64,000 bases of DNA, taken from contig JABANP010000100.1 of the NCBI GenBank assembly GCA_013115135.1, positions 62,001 to 126,000 of the forward strand. The letters are read 5' to 3'. Positions 14,650 to 27,414 of this stretch are shown in pieces; positions within the stretch are counted from its first letter, which is position 1; each line of letters starts with the position of its first letter. Both the position numbers and the translations under genes were made by a program. Origin of the DNA: Perkinsus olseni (taxonomy: Eukaryota > Perkinsozoa > Perkinsida > Perkinsidae). A model generated the notes under the pieces. That model saw only the letters and a program-made list of their open reading frames with translations, was not told the DNA's origin and did no database searches.

Positions 14650-17462
14650 TGAATGATCTTTCAACAAACACCACTGCAAGTGGAGCCCGAGGAGAGGCTG
14701 TGCGAGGTCATCGCTGGCATAGCTCGAGCATCACTCAGGGCCGAGCAAGTGAGAGGAGTACGAGAGGAAGGCAGTGATGCCAAGTCACCTCCTCAGACAC
14801 TTCTTCCCGCGCTGGAAGATGAAGCGTCGTTGCTGAATCCAGGAGGAGAGCTCTCATGAAAGGGCAACAGCAGCCCTTGTCAAGGTGAGGGCGGTGCCTG
14901 GGTATAACCCTCCGATAATAGAAACCGAGGTAGTCGACATTTTCATGGACTCGCAGGGCCTCGCTAGCCGACCTGTTGAACTCTGTTCAAATGCTTGTTG
15001 GCAGCAAGTAAATGAACAGAGTTCACTTACTACTGCACAACAAGTTGTTGCTCTCATAGATGAGTACGCAATTGGCGCTAGGCCTCGGTGGCATGGGCGA
15101 CTTCCTGGAGATCATCACTGATGCTGCTCCGGGTAAAGTAGCATTAACCACTATGCAGAGTATGTGCATGACCCTTAGAGAGCTCACAGCGGCGTTGGCG
15201 GAAGGTGGGGCGGGGCGCACCTTGGGTCGGAAGCAGGGCTCTGTCGTCAGGTGCTGCCGAGGCTCGCCCGGTGATTCACGATATGGACCCTACTGAGCTC
15301 CATGCTCAGCTGCTCTACCCTGAGGCTTCGGAAGGGAAAGGGAATTCGGTCCGAGAGGAAGATGAGTGCTCTCACTACCGATACCCCTGACTTCCAGCCT
15401 TAACATTAGGTGACGAGCCGCTCATTTGGAGGGCAGGGGGAAGGCTCACGCTGTCGTTTTTTAGTGTGCCACTGCCTCCGATCTGCGTCTCTGATTGCGC
15501 GCTGCTCGGAGCCAAGGTGGCCGGTGCCGACCGAAGATCGGCAGTTCTCAGCGGCCCTCGATGACCGTATTAACGAGCTGGAACGGACACTACAGCGTGA
15601 CAGATTGCTCCTGCGAGAGTTGACTTCTGAGCGTCAGAGAAAGGCTGATAAGGAGACACCCGGTGAGGACGGGGTCTTCGCAAGCCCGCCGCTTCAACGG
15701 TATATCCACGCATGTTGTCTGTGAGATGCTCTTGGGTTAATCATCTCGCGTTGGACCTCTGACGCTCCAGAGATTTCTGGGACGGTCGCTGCGAAATTGA
15801 GCATCGCGCTCTGGGCGTATCCTGCCCGACTCGGTTGCTCTGCCGGGTTGGATGAGTCGCCTGTCAGAAGCTCCCTAAGCGGCTTACTCTACCACAGGCG
15901 ATGTGCTGTCCGGAGTCTGTCGAGCTCCATCTCACAGCTCGGACCAGCAGCGAGTCCGAAGCGGACGGATCACTCCTATCGGACGGAGAGCTGCGGGACC
16001 GCTGGGCCTCAGTTTGTGGTGGTCGGAGAAGTTGCGAGGGCATGTCGAGCGCGTCGACAGTAGAAGGTTCCTCGCTGCGGGATATTGGCGCCCTTATCGA
16101 GCTACACCGGGCCAAAGATCAGCGAGTAAGTCCTCGCAGCTCGGCGGTTTCACCACTGCCTCTCGGCGTAGGCGTATGAACGTCGAGAAGAGTTCTTCTG
16201 GCCGCAGTCGAAGCGCCGGGGTTGTCAGAATAGGAAAGCCGCGGGCGAGCGAAGCATGGTCCTATCGGAGCAAGAATCTTCCATCATCAGCAGCGAATCT
16301 AACCATTCACGGCGGAGGGCTGAACGGAGAGCTACGGAGCCAAGGGGTCGACGCCGTTCTCGGCTGAGGAGCGTGCTGCTATGCGGCACGGCCGGTGACG
16401 CTGGGAGGGATAGGAGAAGGAAAGGCCGATGTCCTTGCGGTGGCAGAGGGTCCTCGACTCCCCAGCTGGGGGCAGAGCATGATTCACATGTAACTGTAGG
16501 GGTGTTGTGATCATCTTACTACTAATACCATTATGCATGCTCTCGTCACTGCGTCCACTACCGCAGCAATTCAGTATCTAGCCTGAGATGGCAGGAGGCG
16601 GCCTCCTCAGACAATTTCATCATCCCTTGCCTCGTGTCGAGTTGTTACTATGGGGTCGATGTCGCTTTCCTCTCTCCTGCTAGGACTCTCCCTCCTCGTG
16701 CTGCTGCTGGTGATGAGTTCGAGTGAACGGCCTTTAGAGTGCCTAGTACGGCAAAGTGGGATGTCGCATGCTTCCAGGCCTACCCCTCACTTGAAGGTGG
16801 GCTACCGATCGGCTTCGTATCGCGTATCAATTCCTCAGGCTACCGACAAAGGCCCACCATTCACACCGCCCTTGGAGACTCCAGCAGTCCAGCTGGCCCT
16901 CCGAACTCTCGGCACCAGCAGCAGAGTGGAGCTTCCGAAGTGGGACGTACGCCTCTTAAACCTTCTACCAACGAGACCCATCCGCTGTCGCTCAGCGGCT
17001 GGTTAATCCAGCTCTGCTCAGGCGACGCCGGATAAAGCGTGGGAAAGCGATCTAGAGGCACGGTCGCCCACAGCGAGGTGGTTTGTCAAACACCGAAATG
17101 AAGCTGGGGTCTTCGTCCAGCGAGTGGCAGATGCAGATGCCCCAGTGAGGCTTGAAAGGCTCACTAAGGAGCCCAGAAGGGAGGGTGCTACCAGGGGAAG
17201 CGATCCAATCACAGAAGGGGACTTGAGGAACCATCTTGCTAAGTAGTCAGCTGGCCTGCGGCGGGGCCTCTCGCCTGGGAGCTATAGGGCTTTCCTGGCT
17301 ATCAGGGTATCGGGTCGTCTGGCCGGGGCCAAGTCCGAGGAGGAGCTGCGTGCAGCAGTGGCGTCTGTAACGGAGGCTGGGATAGGGTGGATGGAGGGGG
17401 TGCAGACGGCTCTCACAACAGCTGAGAAGACGCTCAAGAAGATACAGCGCGTGCGCCTGTAA
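14650..17462 (+). CDS. Unrecognised multi-exon gene or genes with coiled-coil segments
   Basis: Several coding-like blocks lie on the plus strand: a helical one near 14690-14750; QLALGLGGMGDFLEII near 15066-15115; a coiled coil near 15540-15660 (DDRINELERTLQRDRLLL); and a well-formed 3' end. At the 3' end, an exon from about 17024 (ATPDKAWESDLEARS) and an exon from about 17276 encode SYRAFLAIRVSGRLAG, followed by a helical C-terminus ending KTLKKIQRVRL, stop 17460-17462. An ATG at 16650 opens a signal-like hydrophobic stretch (LLLGLSLLVLLLVM), so two genes may be present. No domain is recognised. Confidence 0.35.
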
Positions 17463-17479
17463 GCCGGGCTGCAACCACG

Positions 17480-18598
17480 TTGGGGAAAGGGAGAAAACCT
17501 TCGGAAATTCCGTTGCAACATGGAGTTATTCTCGACAGGGCCAGACGTACTGGTCGTCGCCTTGCGGACTGGAAGATTCCCTTCATTCCCCAAGCTCTTG
17601 TACTCGCAATTATCAGGGAGCTTCGAGAGGCTTTCCATTTCGGAGGGATACACGAGATGGGAGAGGCTCTCACGGCCGCAGGAAGCCTCTGGGAGCCGGC
17701 ACTGGATGATCGTGCGTTTAACGAACTCGTCCAGAGCGTGCGGGAGAAGCTTGGAAGGCTCACAGAAGAGCGGCGCGAGGTGGTAGCTCCGTGGCCTGTA
17801 ATGATATGAAGGATTATGCCGTAGATGGCACGGCAGTACATGTCGGAAGCGAAGCGATTGTCGAGCACCATGGCAGCCATCCCTGCCTGGTTTCTCTTGA
17901 AGGACGCCCTCGCCAGACTCCGGCAGACAGGGAGCATCATCAGAAATCCTTATGGAAGCGGAGAGTGTAGGAACGGCTCCTCCTAGGGGATGCTCGAAAG
18001 ACGCAGACGTGGCATGTATTGAATGGCCCAAGGGAACGCGTCCGGAGATGTTTGATTCCAGGGACGGTCCGCGTGCTGCCTTCTAACAGGGTAGATCCAG
18101 TCTAGTACTGCCCGTGTCAGGCGATAAAGGTGGTGTCCGATGGTTTGCTGAAAATAAGCCCGAAGCAAGTATGGATACTGACCATCTCATCATACCTCCG
18201 CAGCTCTTCCTTTTGGGACAGGTGCAAGCCGCAGCGGCCGTACTAATGAAGGACGACGCCACGCAAAGAGCCGTGCTTCAATGCGATCAGTGGCTCGACA
18301 CCAAATCGTGAGTTGAACAGAGGGCTGAGAACAGGGCGGGAACGGTACCTCAGGTGCCACTCTGCGGGAGAGGTCTATTGTCAAGCTGCACGTTGCGCAG
18401 CTACGGAACAAAGCCATCCGACGTCTGCGCTCCGCGATCGAGAGGCATCTCTGGGGTTACGCTGAAGCCGACTGCGCCATCGCCCATGCAGTAGAGGACG
18501 CAAGGGACGTTGGTAGTAGCCTTGGCAGCAGAAGCAGCAGCAATGGTGGCTCTGGTCAACAGCGTTATCTGTTCGTCAATACCTGCCGCAGTGAATGA
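17480..18598 (+). CDS. Unrecognised helical protein gene
   Basis: Coding-like blocks follow each other: 17480-17809 (ALDDRAFNELVQSVREKLG), 17826-17990 (RQYMSEAKRLSSTMAAIPAW), about 18150-18310 (LFLLGQVQAAAAVLMKDDA) and about 18400-18598 (IRRLRSAIERHLWGYAEADC). The first and second are separated by in-frame stops, so introns or a second gene must lie between them. The predicted protein is helical and has no recognised domain. A long minus-strand frame over 17282-18031 looks like a shadow because the plus-strand blocks have better composition. Confidence 0.33.
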
Positions 18599-19107
18599 GC
18601 TGTCATCAGCGTCATAAGGTGGAATAGTGCTCCTAACGAATCCGCATCGGTACTCGGCCGTGATGAGGAGTATCGCCGCTTAGGAAAGGAACCCTGCTGT
18701 TGTCACCTCATAGCTGAGAGAGGGCCCTTCCTCCTGGCGAGGTGGAATCCACTACGGCCTGGCGTAGACTACTCGAACCAATGCGTCCGTGGAGTACGGT
18801 GAAAGTCGCATTGCATCTTCGCTTCTTTTTCTTATATTCTCTGAAGGTGCCTCTCAAGAGTCCATCATACGAGAGCTTAGTCCACTGAAGGCCCTCTACG
18901 GAAATATATCGAGCCCTGATGAGCGCGCGGCTACTGAGAATCTAAATACTCGAGATGAACAGGGACCGAGCTCGTGACCGTCCATGTTGTTGCCGTGGCT
19001 GTTAAGGCATATTTCTGGGCCCGGAACCAGTGGATTCTGTTGAGGGAGGTCGTTTGATAAAATGGTCATGACGGAGGTCGCAGAGGTTCCTTGTTGCCAC
19101 TTCGTAG
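18599..19107. other. Intergenic or 5' region of the channel gene
   Basis: No feature is firmly supported. One frame near 18789-18960 is coding-like (IIRELSPLKALYGNISS) and could be a 5' exon of the downstream ion channel or an unrelated short gene. Confidence 0.3.
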
Positions 19108-22100
19108 ATGCGCACCTCTCTCCGAGCCCTTCGCCCTGGCCGCCGTCGGGCGCATAAGTCCGAGCCGAATCTTCGTTCAACTATGCAGAGGAGGGGAAGA
19201 ATGAAGTCAATGACCGATGCTGGGCGGAAGCTCGTCCAGAAAGGTGTCGAAGTAGGGCCCCAAGATCCCATGCATTCGAATGGGTCCTAGTACTGTGTTG
19301 GCCCTCGCTCCCGCCACCCTAGGCAGCGAAAGACCTGTCTGTTGGCAGGTGATAGCGAGACAGGTGGAGCACCGAGACGCCCAGCAGCTGACGATGATGG
19401 AGCAAACCTACGAGGGCTTCTTCACCGACTTCGATGAGGACTGTGTTGACCATTACAGAGCCGAAGAGGTGAGCATCAGTCAGCGCTTCCACCGAAAGTT
19501 CGCAGTCCCGTAGAAGCCGACTATTTTGTTCGATGCTCAGAGAATCATCGGAGGCCGGCAGAAGATCGGGGATTCGCACAATCTGGGAGGAGCAGGCCTC
19601 AGCGTTCTGGCGACGGGGCAAGCCTCACTCGCCACTCTGTACGGCTCGCAGCGGGCGCCGGAGAGCAAACCAGCTGAGCCGAGCGCCTCGAAGAGCCTAG
19701 GTCTGTGGGACCGGGTCAAGGAGACTCTGCAGAGGTCCGAGTGCTTCGTGTGGCCTGATAGCAGGTGGGCTGTCAGTCAGCGTTCCGGTTGTGTCAGAAG
19801 ATCTCATCAGGTTCCGTAGAACCTGGGACCTCATCCTGCTCGTCCTCATTCTCTATCAAGCCGTTACCGTGCCTCTGCTGCTCGCTTTCCCCTATATACA
19901 CCTTTCTGGGGGCTATGAGCTCTTTGAGGATATTGTGACAGTGTACGCAGGGTGCGCGTGACGAAGCCGCTCACAGCTCGGCACGCAGTGGTGCGGGCTC
20001 TCTTCCGGCCCTAATGCGGCGTTGCTTGCAGGTTCTTCCTCCTAGACGTGCTAGTTAACTTCTGTACCGGCTATCAGAGACCTAACGGAGTTATCGAGAT
20101 GGGCGCTAAGGAGGTCAGAGCGCTCTCGGTCATCCCGCATAAGAAGACGCCCTCCTGTCCCATCCCAAGTGATGGAGCCCCTGTGTCTGCAGGTTGCTCT
20201 GCACTACCTGAAGGGATGGTTCCTACTCGACTTGCTCGCCTCGTTCCCTTATTCTTGGATAATAACGGCAGCAGCAGGGAACCGATGTAGGTCAGCTCTA
20301 CCGAACACCATCCATCGGTGTGCCTGCGCCGCTCTCAGTCGGCGGCTTCTCGTGGCCCCAATCTGCTTCGAATCATCCGAGTCGGACGAATTGCGAGAGG
20401 TCTCAAGCTGGTTCGAGTTCTGAAAGTGGGTCGGCCCACGTCGATTCATTCTCTTCTCCCCTCGCCAATCTCCCGTCGCACCAGCGCTCGATCTGCCATC
20501 TGGTGTTGATTCCCAAGTCCTCAGCTGAAGGGCGTGATGGACGAGCTCTCGGCTTCGCTCGGAGGGGCGTTGGTTGAGTCCTTCGCCATGACTCTCATTG
20601 GGATGGCCAAGTTCAGCGTTCTAGTGGTAAGGACTAGCAGGGCGCATAGTCTCGGATGAAGCCAGCTCCCTCTCCGTTATCAGTTGCTCATTGCGCACTG
20701 GAACGCCTGTGCATTCGGAATGGTAGGCTGGGAGCTCTACCGTTCGGGATCCGAGAACTGGATGTACAGGCTCGAGTATGCCAAAGGTAGGCACTCTCTG
20801 GTTTGGGTCGTACTGACTGCGGTGTGTCTAACGCGCGCTCAGAGCACTTATACAGCTCCGTCGAGGGAATTAGATAAGGAAAATTTATGAGGGCACCAGT
20901 CGATAGCAAATACGTGTCGTATTGAGCGATGCTTCTTCGGGCGCCGTACTGTCAGGAAATAGTCTTAAATTCTCTATGATCAGAAGTTTCTCCGTAGCCA
21001 TGCTGAATGGCCAACCGGGGGCACAATTGACGTGATCGTCGAATCCGACATCCATGAAATTGTTCGATACCTCGGCCGCCGAGGCTCGGCCTTCCCTGAA
21101 TGAGATTGTTCCTGGGTCTTTCCCTCTGACAGGCAGGGCCACCATGTTTGTGGTACTGACATCGAGCCTCAACACTCCCGCTGTAGGTGCATACCCGACA
21201 GAGTTGGTGACCCTTCACCAGAGGCCATGCGTAGACGGCGAGACTGCCGAGCTACAGGCAACCTCGTATACCAACTGGGATGAGTGACTTCATGGCGCTC
21301 AATCCCATGTTGTGAGACCTGCCCTTTTAGTTACACGCCTGGCGACCGTATATGCGTGCTACCGGACGTGTACGAGGCCTACCTGCAGAGCATGTTTTGG
21401 AGCCTACAGACCATCGCAGCAGTCGGGTGAGTTTCTTGGCTGGGAGGGTTGACAGAGGGAGCTCATAAGCTCGCTAGCACGATAGGCACGATAGCCGTGG
21501 TCACCGGCAAATCCACGCTACACACATCGGGCGCCTGAGATGGACTCCTGTTAGCGAATTGAAAGTGTCCTAGCTACTGTACTCTGTTGAGACAGCCACG
21601 CTGAGGGGTACTGTAACTGGTCTGTCCGTGGAAACTAGAGTGGGTGAGGGGTCACGTCTGTAATATGTATGTTAGATACGGCAACGTCTACGGCTGGCAT
21701 TGGGGAGAGCGCTTGTACTCGATAATCGCCATGCTGCTGGGCTGTGCTGCTTTCGGATTAACTGTCGGATATGTGAGTACGGACGTGTACGGAGCGCCCG
21801 AAAAACATTTGGAGTCGTCCTTGACTAGAACGAATTGTTGACGATTTGCATGACAGCGTGTCCGAGTGGTTAAGGAGGTGGACTCGAAATCCACTAGGCT
21901 CTGCCTGCGCAGGTTCGAATCCTGCCGCTGTCGTTTTCTTCTGATTTCTCCAACTGGTAAAGACTTCTCTTAGGTGCAAACGCTCTACAGCCCTCCCGAC
22001 ATCGTACTCAATCACTTCCAAACGAAGCGGAGGAATACGCTCACATACCTGAGGCGGAATCTCCGCCTGCCCCCAGCTATCATGGAAAAGGTCCAGACCT

Positions 22101-24599
22101 ACTTTCGTTCCCAAGAAGAGCGGTGAGTAGCGAAGGCAGCAGAAACGACTGCTTACCAACAACTTATATGGCCTCTCCTGCAGACATCGCCTTCATCGTG
22201 TTGAATGCGACGAGATACTGCGTATGCTCTCTTTGCCGCTACGTTGTGAAGTGCAGCGACACATTCGCGGCGGCGTCCTCAATCAGTGAGAATACGGTTC
22301 CTTGGTGTCCAGCCGGCGCTCTATGACGGCCTCCACGCTGACCGACGGTGCAAGCGTGTACATCAGGCTCTCAGGCTTCCTATGTTCTCCGAGTGCCCCA
22401 ACGTGGATGCGCAGCTGCCAGCGAATCTTGTCTTGAAGCTCGTACCAGTCGAGTACGGCCCAAACGACGTCCTATTCGAGTGTGGAGAGCTAGCAGATTG
22501 TGTATACTTCTTAGCGCGAGGGAAGGTAATCGCTTCTCGCTTATTCTTCAGTCAGAGTAGGGATCTGGAGTACCTGTGTGGGTGCAGCCAGGGTCAAGAG
22601 AAGAGAAGTTGGTCGGCTCAGGTTCGTCTCCTGAACAAGTCCTCACGATCGTCTATGACTTTGAGAGACAACGGCTACGATACCCACTTCGGCGAGCTCT
22701 CGCTTTTAGTGAACTCTGTTCGCATAGTGCAGGTAGCTTTCGAGACTCGAGTATCGCGACTCGGAGTCACCTCTGTGATTTGGAGAGGCGCGCTTGTTCG
22801 CTCCTCCCAGGCCCAGTGTCTCACGTTCTCCGAGTTCTACGTCCTGCACACTATCGATTTTCTCGAGAGTATCATGGAGTTCCCGCAGGAACTGGCGTTG
22901 TAAGAGGAGCGCGATCTTGACTTGGATTATTGTTCCATTGAGACACTTCTCTTCTGTTGCACAGTTACGTGGGCATGGCGCGGAAGATTCTTAAGGAAGC
23001 GAAAGAGAGACGCGTGCAGAGGAAGAGACGAGACCGGCAGAGGAATGTTCTCTCGAGCCGTGAGGACAAGCGCGAAGTACAGGGCGGGGGAACTCGGCCG
23101 TTCGTTAGCGCGCTAGAGGGCTCAGGTTGAATCTCCTGTCTCAGTTGACTGGCATCCTCCAGAACGAGCGCGGACCTAGAGAAACAGCGGGCACTGCCCA
23201 GCCTAGTTCCGAGAACCGACGCCCTGGTCAACCGATGCGCATGAGAAGTGGACTCAAGTTTGCACGGATAGAAAGCATGCGAGCCCTCGAATCTGATCGG
23301 TCTGTTCGTTCGTCGATGAATACTTCTTTGGAGAGGAGTGAACCCACCGCCCGGAGGGAGGGGCTCGCTGAGCTAGTCGAGGGATGGGAAGAGCTCCGAG
23401 AGCGGGTTAGCGATGCCAGCGTGGCACGCGACGCTTACAAGCGCAGGCAATATCGAAGCAAGTCATGCATCGACCAGGTAATCGAGATACCTGTCGAAAA
23501 GCCTCGACGAGCCACATGGACTGCGGCAGACATTTCCCGAGGAGGGAGTGCATCCTCGGTTGTTGGTGGGCACTTCCTCGTGGATATGCCGGTGGATCGA
23601 AACCGACGGCAGAGTTGGTTGGCACGCGCACAGCAGTCCCTAGAGCTGGAGATAATGCCGGACTCTGATACCGAAGAGGCCACTCGAAGCATCGATCCAA
23701 TGTCTCCCGGGGTCCACACGATCCTTTTCCCGGGGCACGCGATCACTGACGTTCCTCGAGATAAAAGCATCCGTGACGAGTGGATTGACAAAGCCGACGC
23801 GCACGCGATAGATACGGCGAGACGGGCGACTTCTGCTGGACCGGAGGAGCCAGATAAAGCTATGGTCGAGTTTATGTCGGAGCGTGAATCCTATGGTCGT
23901 GCTGAATCGGGAACAGATTCTCTGAGTGAATCGGACGAGAGCAGCGGCGATCCGCAGATTCGTCGCAGCAGGACTGGCATACGGTTGAGAGCGTCTTCAA
24001 AGCGCAGGATGAGGCTCAAACCAGCAATGGCTCAGCGGCAGCAGAAGTTGACCGGTTACCGGTTGAAACAGAAGTTGGAAATGTTCGAGACACCGATGTG
24101 GGAGAGTGTCCCCTGCATGAGAGATGTATCCTCTGATATCTTCCCCTGGCAAACCTTGAAGTACGCTCAAAGGGAGAGTGAAGAAAGCGAGGACGAGGAG
24201 CGAGAAATGAGGAGGATGTCGGCTTTGTTCCTTCTTGAGGATACCGCAACGTCGTCTCAGACTCGACTGCGTAGAGCACGAGAGCATCTCCGCGCGGTGG
24301 TGATGAAGAAGGCTGCCGCTAGGCCGAGCATGGCGGATAAGATCAACCTGCAGAGGGCTCAGAGAGAGAGGACACTGGCGTCGAATCGGAACCTCTACAA
24401 CCGTACACATAGCTATCATAGTGCAATGGAGGCTACGAGGAGCGGTTACCTTGGCGAATCTGAGGAGCCGGTGTTGCAGACCTTGCAGCGCAGTGCCGAT
24501 CTGAAGCACAGGCTGTCGGCCAAATACGAGGGCTCAGAGAGTATCTTCACCTCTCATACCACTGCGACCGGCGGGAAGTTCGGCGGCTTCGAAATGTGA
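19108..24599 (+). CDS. Voltage-sensor, cyclic-nucleotide-binding K+ channel (HCN/CNG/EAG superfamily)
   Basis: This is a six-transmembrane plasma-membrane K+ channel. S1 (LILLVLILYQAVTVPLLLAF) lies in the exon from 19817. S2 (FFLLDVLVNFCTGY) starts at 20035. S3 is near 20195-20270. S4 (LLRIIRVGRIARGLKLVRVL) is near 20360-20425. S5 is near 20680-20760. The selectivity filter AVGYGN is split by an intron at 21427-21675, and S6 ends at 21772. The C-linker exon starts at 21974. The cyclic-nucleotide fold spans about 22380-22900, with VYFLARGKV, FGELSLL and CLTFSEFYVLHTIDFLES. A long hydrophilic tail is encoded by one exon from about 23120 to the stop at 24597-24599. GYG predicts K+ selectivity. 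The 5' exons before 19540 and the exons around 20900-21340 are approximate. A tRNA gene lies in the intron after S6. Confidence 0.86.
21852..21933 (+). tRNA. tRNA-Ser (anticodon CGA)
   Basis: An 82-nt class II tRNA. The acceptor stem GACAGCG pairs with CGCTGTC, with discriminator G at 21933. The anticodon stem GTGGA/TCCAC encloses the loop CTCGAAA, giving anticodon CGA. A long variable arm with an AGGC/GCCT stem and a T arm GCAGG-TTCGAAT-CCTGC are present. No intron is needed. A T run follows at once, as expected for Pol III termination. The gene lies, in the same orientation, inside the 201-nt intron (21773-21973) of the K+ channel gene. Confidence 0.94.
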
Positions 24600-24777
24600 A
24601 TCACATGGTGATCATCATGTCGGACGGTTATTCAGTGTTCACATGCTATTCTGTGGCGCAGTGAAAGTTGGAGGTTTGGGCGTTGACCGAGGGTGCGAGT
24701 CCTCCTGGCTTGTCAGTACTGCTGGCTTGTTAAAGACTCCGATGGCCACTCTTCGTCGTCGTAACCCCCATCCACAG

Positions 24778-26064
24778 TGTACGCATGGGACATCGTCTCT
24801 TCTACGACGAAGTGCCTCGACGCCCACACACCTGCAGACTGGCCACCTCCCTCTGCACTTCGCACCGATGCCTCTATCCTGTAAGTTCCCAGAGGGCTCT
24901 GTGAGCCCTTCTCCCAATTCACCCTGCGGAAAAGTCTGCTGTGTCCGTATGCAGCCCCTCAGGCATAGTCGGCTACGGCGGCTTCATACCTGGTCGCGTA
25001 GCCGAGGACCTCCATGGTTCTACGCACTCGAAAGAGAATCTTCTTGCGACGAAGCTAGCTAGAGGCTCCCGACTTGAGCGAGCGTGAGTTCTTGAGCCCC
25101 TCTTGCAACTTGGACATACTTCTCAAATCATTAGAGTCTTTCCCGTACAGGTGCTTCGGCGAGGATGATGCTAAGATCCGCAAGCCCTGGCTACCCAATA
25201 GCGGGGTAGTTGGTGCCAGAGAGACTAAGTGGAAACAACGCGGCAAGATCCATGCTTAGATATTGTGGAACGATCCGTGGGAAGGACTCCAATGACGTGT
25301 ATGGCGTCACCCATAAAACAGCCGGGACGATAGCAAGCAAGCTAGTCAAGCATCCAGTCTTCCAACGGAGTGAGTTCCTTCCTTGCACTCGAAGCTCAGT
25401 CTACTGGGTGGCTTTGCGTAGGCCCTCTCGGCCCAGGCTTCTGGAGCTCAGCGACCGGAGCTGGATTGCTTCATGCCGCCCTCGTCCATCGCTCTAGCAA
25501 ACATGACTTGAATGTGAGCCACACTGATCCTTTGAAGGCGAGACTGTGTCGGTATTGTTCCGCCGTTCACTCTGAAACTGCACGTGCTACTTTCCCGTTA
25601 CTGCGTCGAACCTTCAGCCGCTGTACGAGGAACGAGATTTGCTGGAGCTACTCGCTACTCGGGAGGATCTCGCGAACATGACGCGATCATTCGATCGTGT
25701 TCGAATACCCCCGCGTACTATTCCACGCTCTATGGTGAGCTCAAGCGAATTGGTTTCAAAGTTCCATTGCTGTTTGCATCTGTCAGTCCGATAACCGTGA
25801 GATCTCCTACCAACCGCCTCCCGACTGTAGAGCTCTACGTCGCTGCCGTCGGGGAGACGGTACGCTCGACCCCGCTCTGTACGCCAAATATAGAGGTTCG
25901 TCAGCAGCAGCCTTCGTGCTGTCAAGAGCGTAGCGAAGCAGGCTCTATTGACTTCTCAGGTTGTGCCGCGGGAGCGAGCAGTTACTCTACCAAGATGGAC
26001 CCTCTCCGACAGAGTAGCTGGTACGGCAAAGTTAGATTCGGCGGAGGGAGAACTTGAGACATGA
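24778..26064 (+). CDS. Possible cilium microtubule-associated protein with GYxGxI repeats
   Basis: Exons join cleanly: 24778-24880, 24953-25083, 25151-25204 and 25260 onward, with introns 24881-24952 (72 nt), 25084-25150 (67 nt) and 25205-25259 (55 nt). The joined protein has two similar blocks: GIVGYGGFIPGRVAEDLHGS and NSGYCGTIRGKDSNDVYGVT. Paired GYxG-I/F-x-GK-x-(N/D)-VYG-T blocks are typical of cilium-associated and microtubule inner proteins. Later exons include LLELLATREDLANMTRSFDR near 25650 and a last exon from about 25962 to the stop at 26062-26064. The first coding exon and several middle joins are not settled. The family assignment rests on this motif pattern only. Confidence 0.5.
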
Positions 26065-26434
26065 ACTTACACAACTGTTAACTGTTCCCTCGTGAAGGAT
26101 GTTGTTACCCGGCTCTGTCTGCCGTCGTGTTAGTAGTCTAGATTGACTCAAAGCCCGCTGTAACGTAACTCTGGATATAAAGGACGGTGTGAAGCCTGAG
26201 GATGGTGACACCATCAGAGAGACGGGCAACATCATGAGAGGGACAAAAGCTTTGTGACAATAGCATTGATGGGGACATCCATTGTGACACTTCTAGGCCG
26301 GCATACTAGCCCTCGCTACCTTCTCTATCGAGTGCTGTTAGTGGCATTGACAGGTTTGCCTGCATTATATACTATAATAATCGGTATAAAGACTCTCTAT
26401 GTTTGCTTGTTCCTGTGAGTCGCCGATCTCGACT

Positions 26435-27414
26435 ATGTCGGGTTACTCTACTCCACGTGCGCTGTCAACGAGGACCTCTTCTACCCTCTCTACATCTCCA
26501 TCTGGGACGCCGACGAAAAGAAGTCGCGAGCTCGAGTTGTATAATGAGCCCGACATTGAGTTGTACAACGACAAGGCCACCCTGGCTAAGGATGTCCAAG
26601 CAATGCTTCCGTTCTGGAGGGATCTTATGATTGCTGTGCATCCGGCTCCAGGTTACTCGTATCCTACCCTCTCTGGGCTGATCGAACAATTTCGTGGGGC
26701 TACGAGGGCTTTATTTGTTGTCAACCCGGTGAAGTCCGTGGAAGATACTGTGACTGTGACAGCTGCCGTCTTCGTTATGAACACAGCTGAGACTGCTTTC
26801 GAGGTGCACCAGTGGTTTAACGATGACACTAAGGGGAAGCGGTCCGTTATTGTGAGCAGCTTCCCTGCGAGTCGTCCTATGAAATCGTCGACGATGACAA
26901 ATAGACGAAGTCCCAAGGCTATGTCCCTTCCCGGTGCTGGAAGTTTTCTCCAAGCAGTGCTTCTACCACTATTACTAATACTCGTAATGTCGACTACACC
27001 TCGCTACAGCAGTTAGTGCAGATCGACAAGGTGTTTCCCCTAACTAATGGGCGAACCGGCGTTTGTGGCAGCATGACTTTGACGGATGTTAAGTCCCTCC
27101 TACCTCAAGACGAAGAGGATTGTAGGAGCCGAGTTCTCTTGGTCAAGCGTTGTCATAAGCTTGGTTTATCATCGAGCGTCTTGCTCAAGGATTATTTTGA
27201 TAAACTGGTCGGTAAAAAGGATGCGGTCGAGATGGTGCTCATGCTGCCACTAAAGTCTCGTTACAATGCCAGGAGTTCGAAGCCGTTACCTCCGAAGACG
27301 GGCTTTGTTGTCTTTTCCGACCCTACGGATGCTTTGATTGCTCGTGCTTACGGAAGCCTGCAGCGTGTCTTAGGGGACATCGAAATCAAGGTCGAGACCT
27401 ATGACCGTGTATGA
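26435..27414 (+). CDS. RRM-like RNA-binding protein, two exons
   Basis: ATG 26435 opens a Ser/Thr-rich N-terminus. A 53-nt intron (26852-26904, GTGAGC...AAATAG) joins two frames exactly, giving about 308 aa and a stop at 27412-27414. Without the intron both frames hit stops, so the junction is well supported. The C-terminal part has an RRM-like pattern (VEMVLMLPLK, then TGFVVFSDPTDALIARAYG, like RNP1). The N-terminal part may hold a related fold (ALFVVNPVK, then AAVFVMNTAETAFEVHQWF). RNA binding is inferred from the fold pattern, and I assign no specific family. Confidence 0.58.

Noticed and set aside
17282..18031. Long 249-codon minus-strand frame
   Set aside because: Its composition is rich in His, Arg, Ser and Pro and it has no motif. 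The plus strand over the same bases has better coding blocks, so this looks like a shadow.
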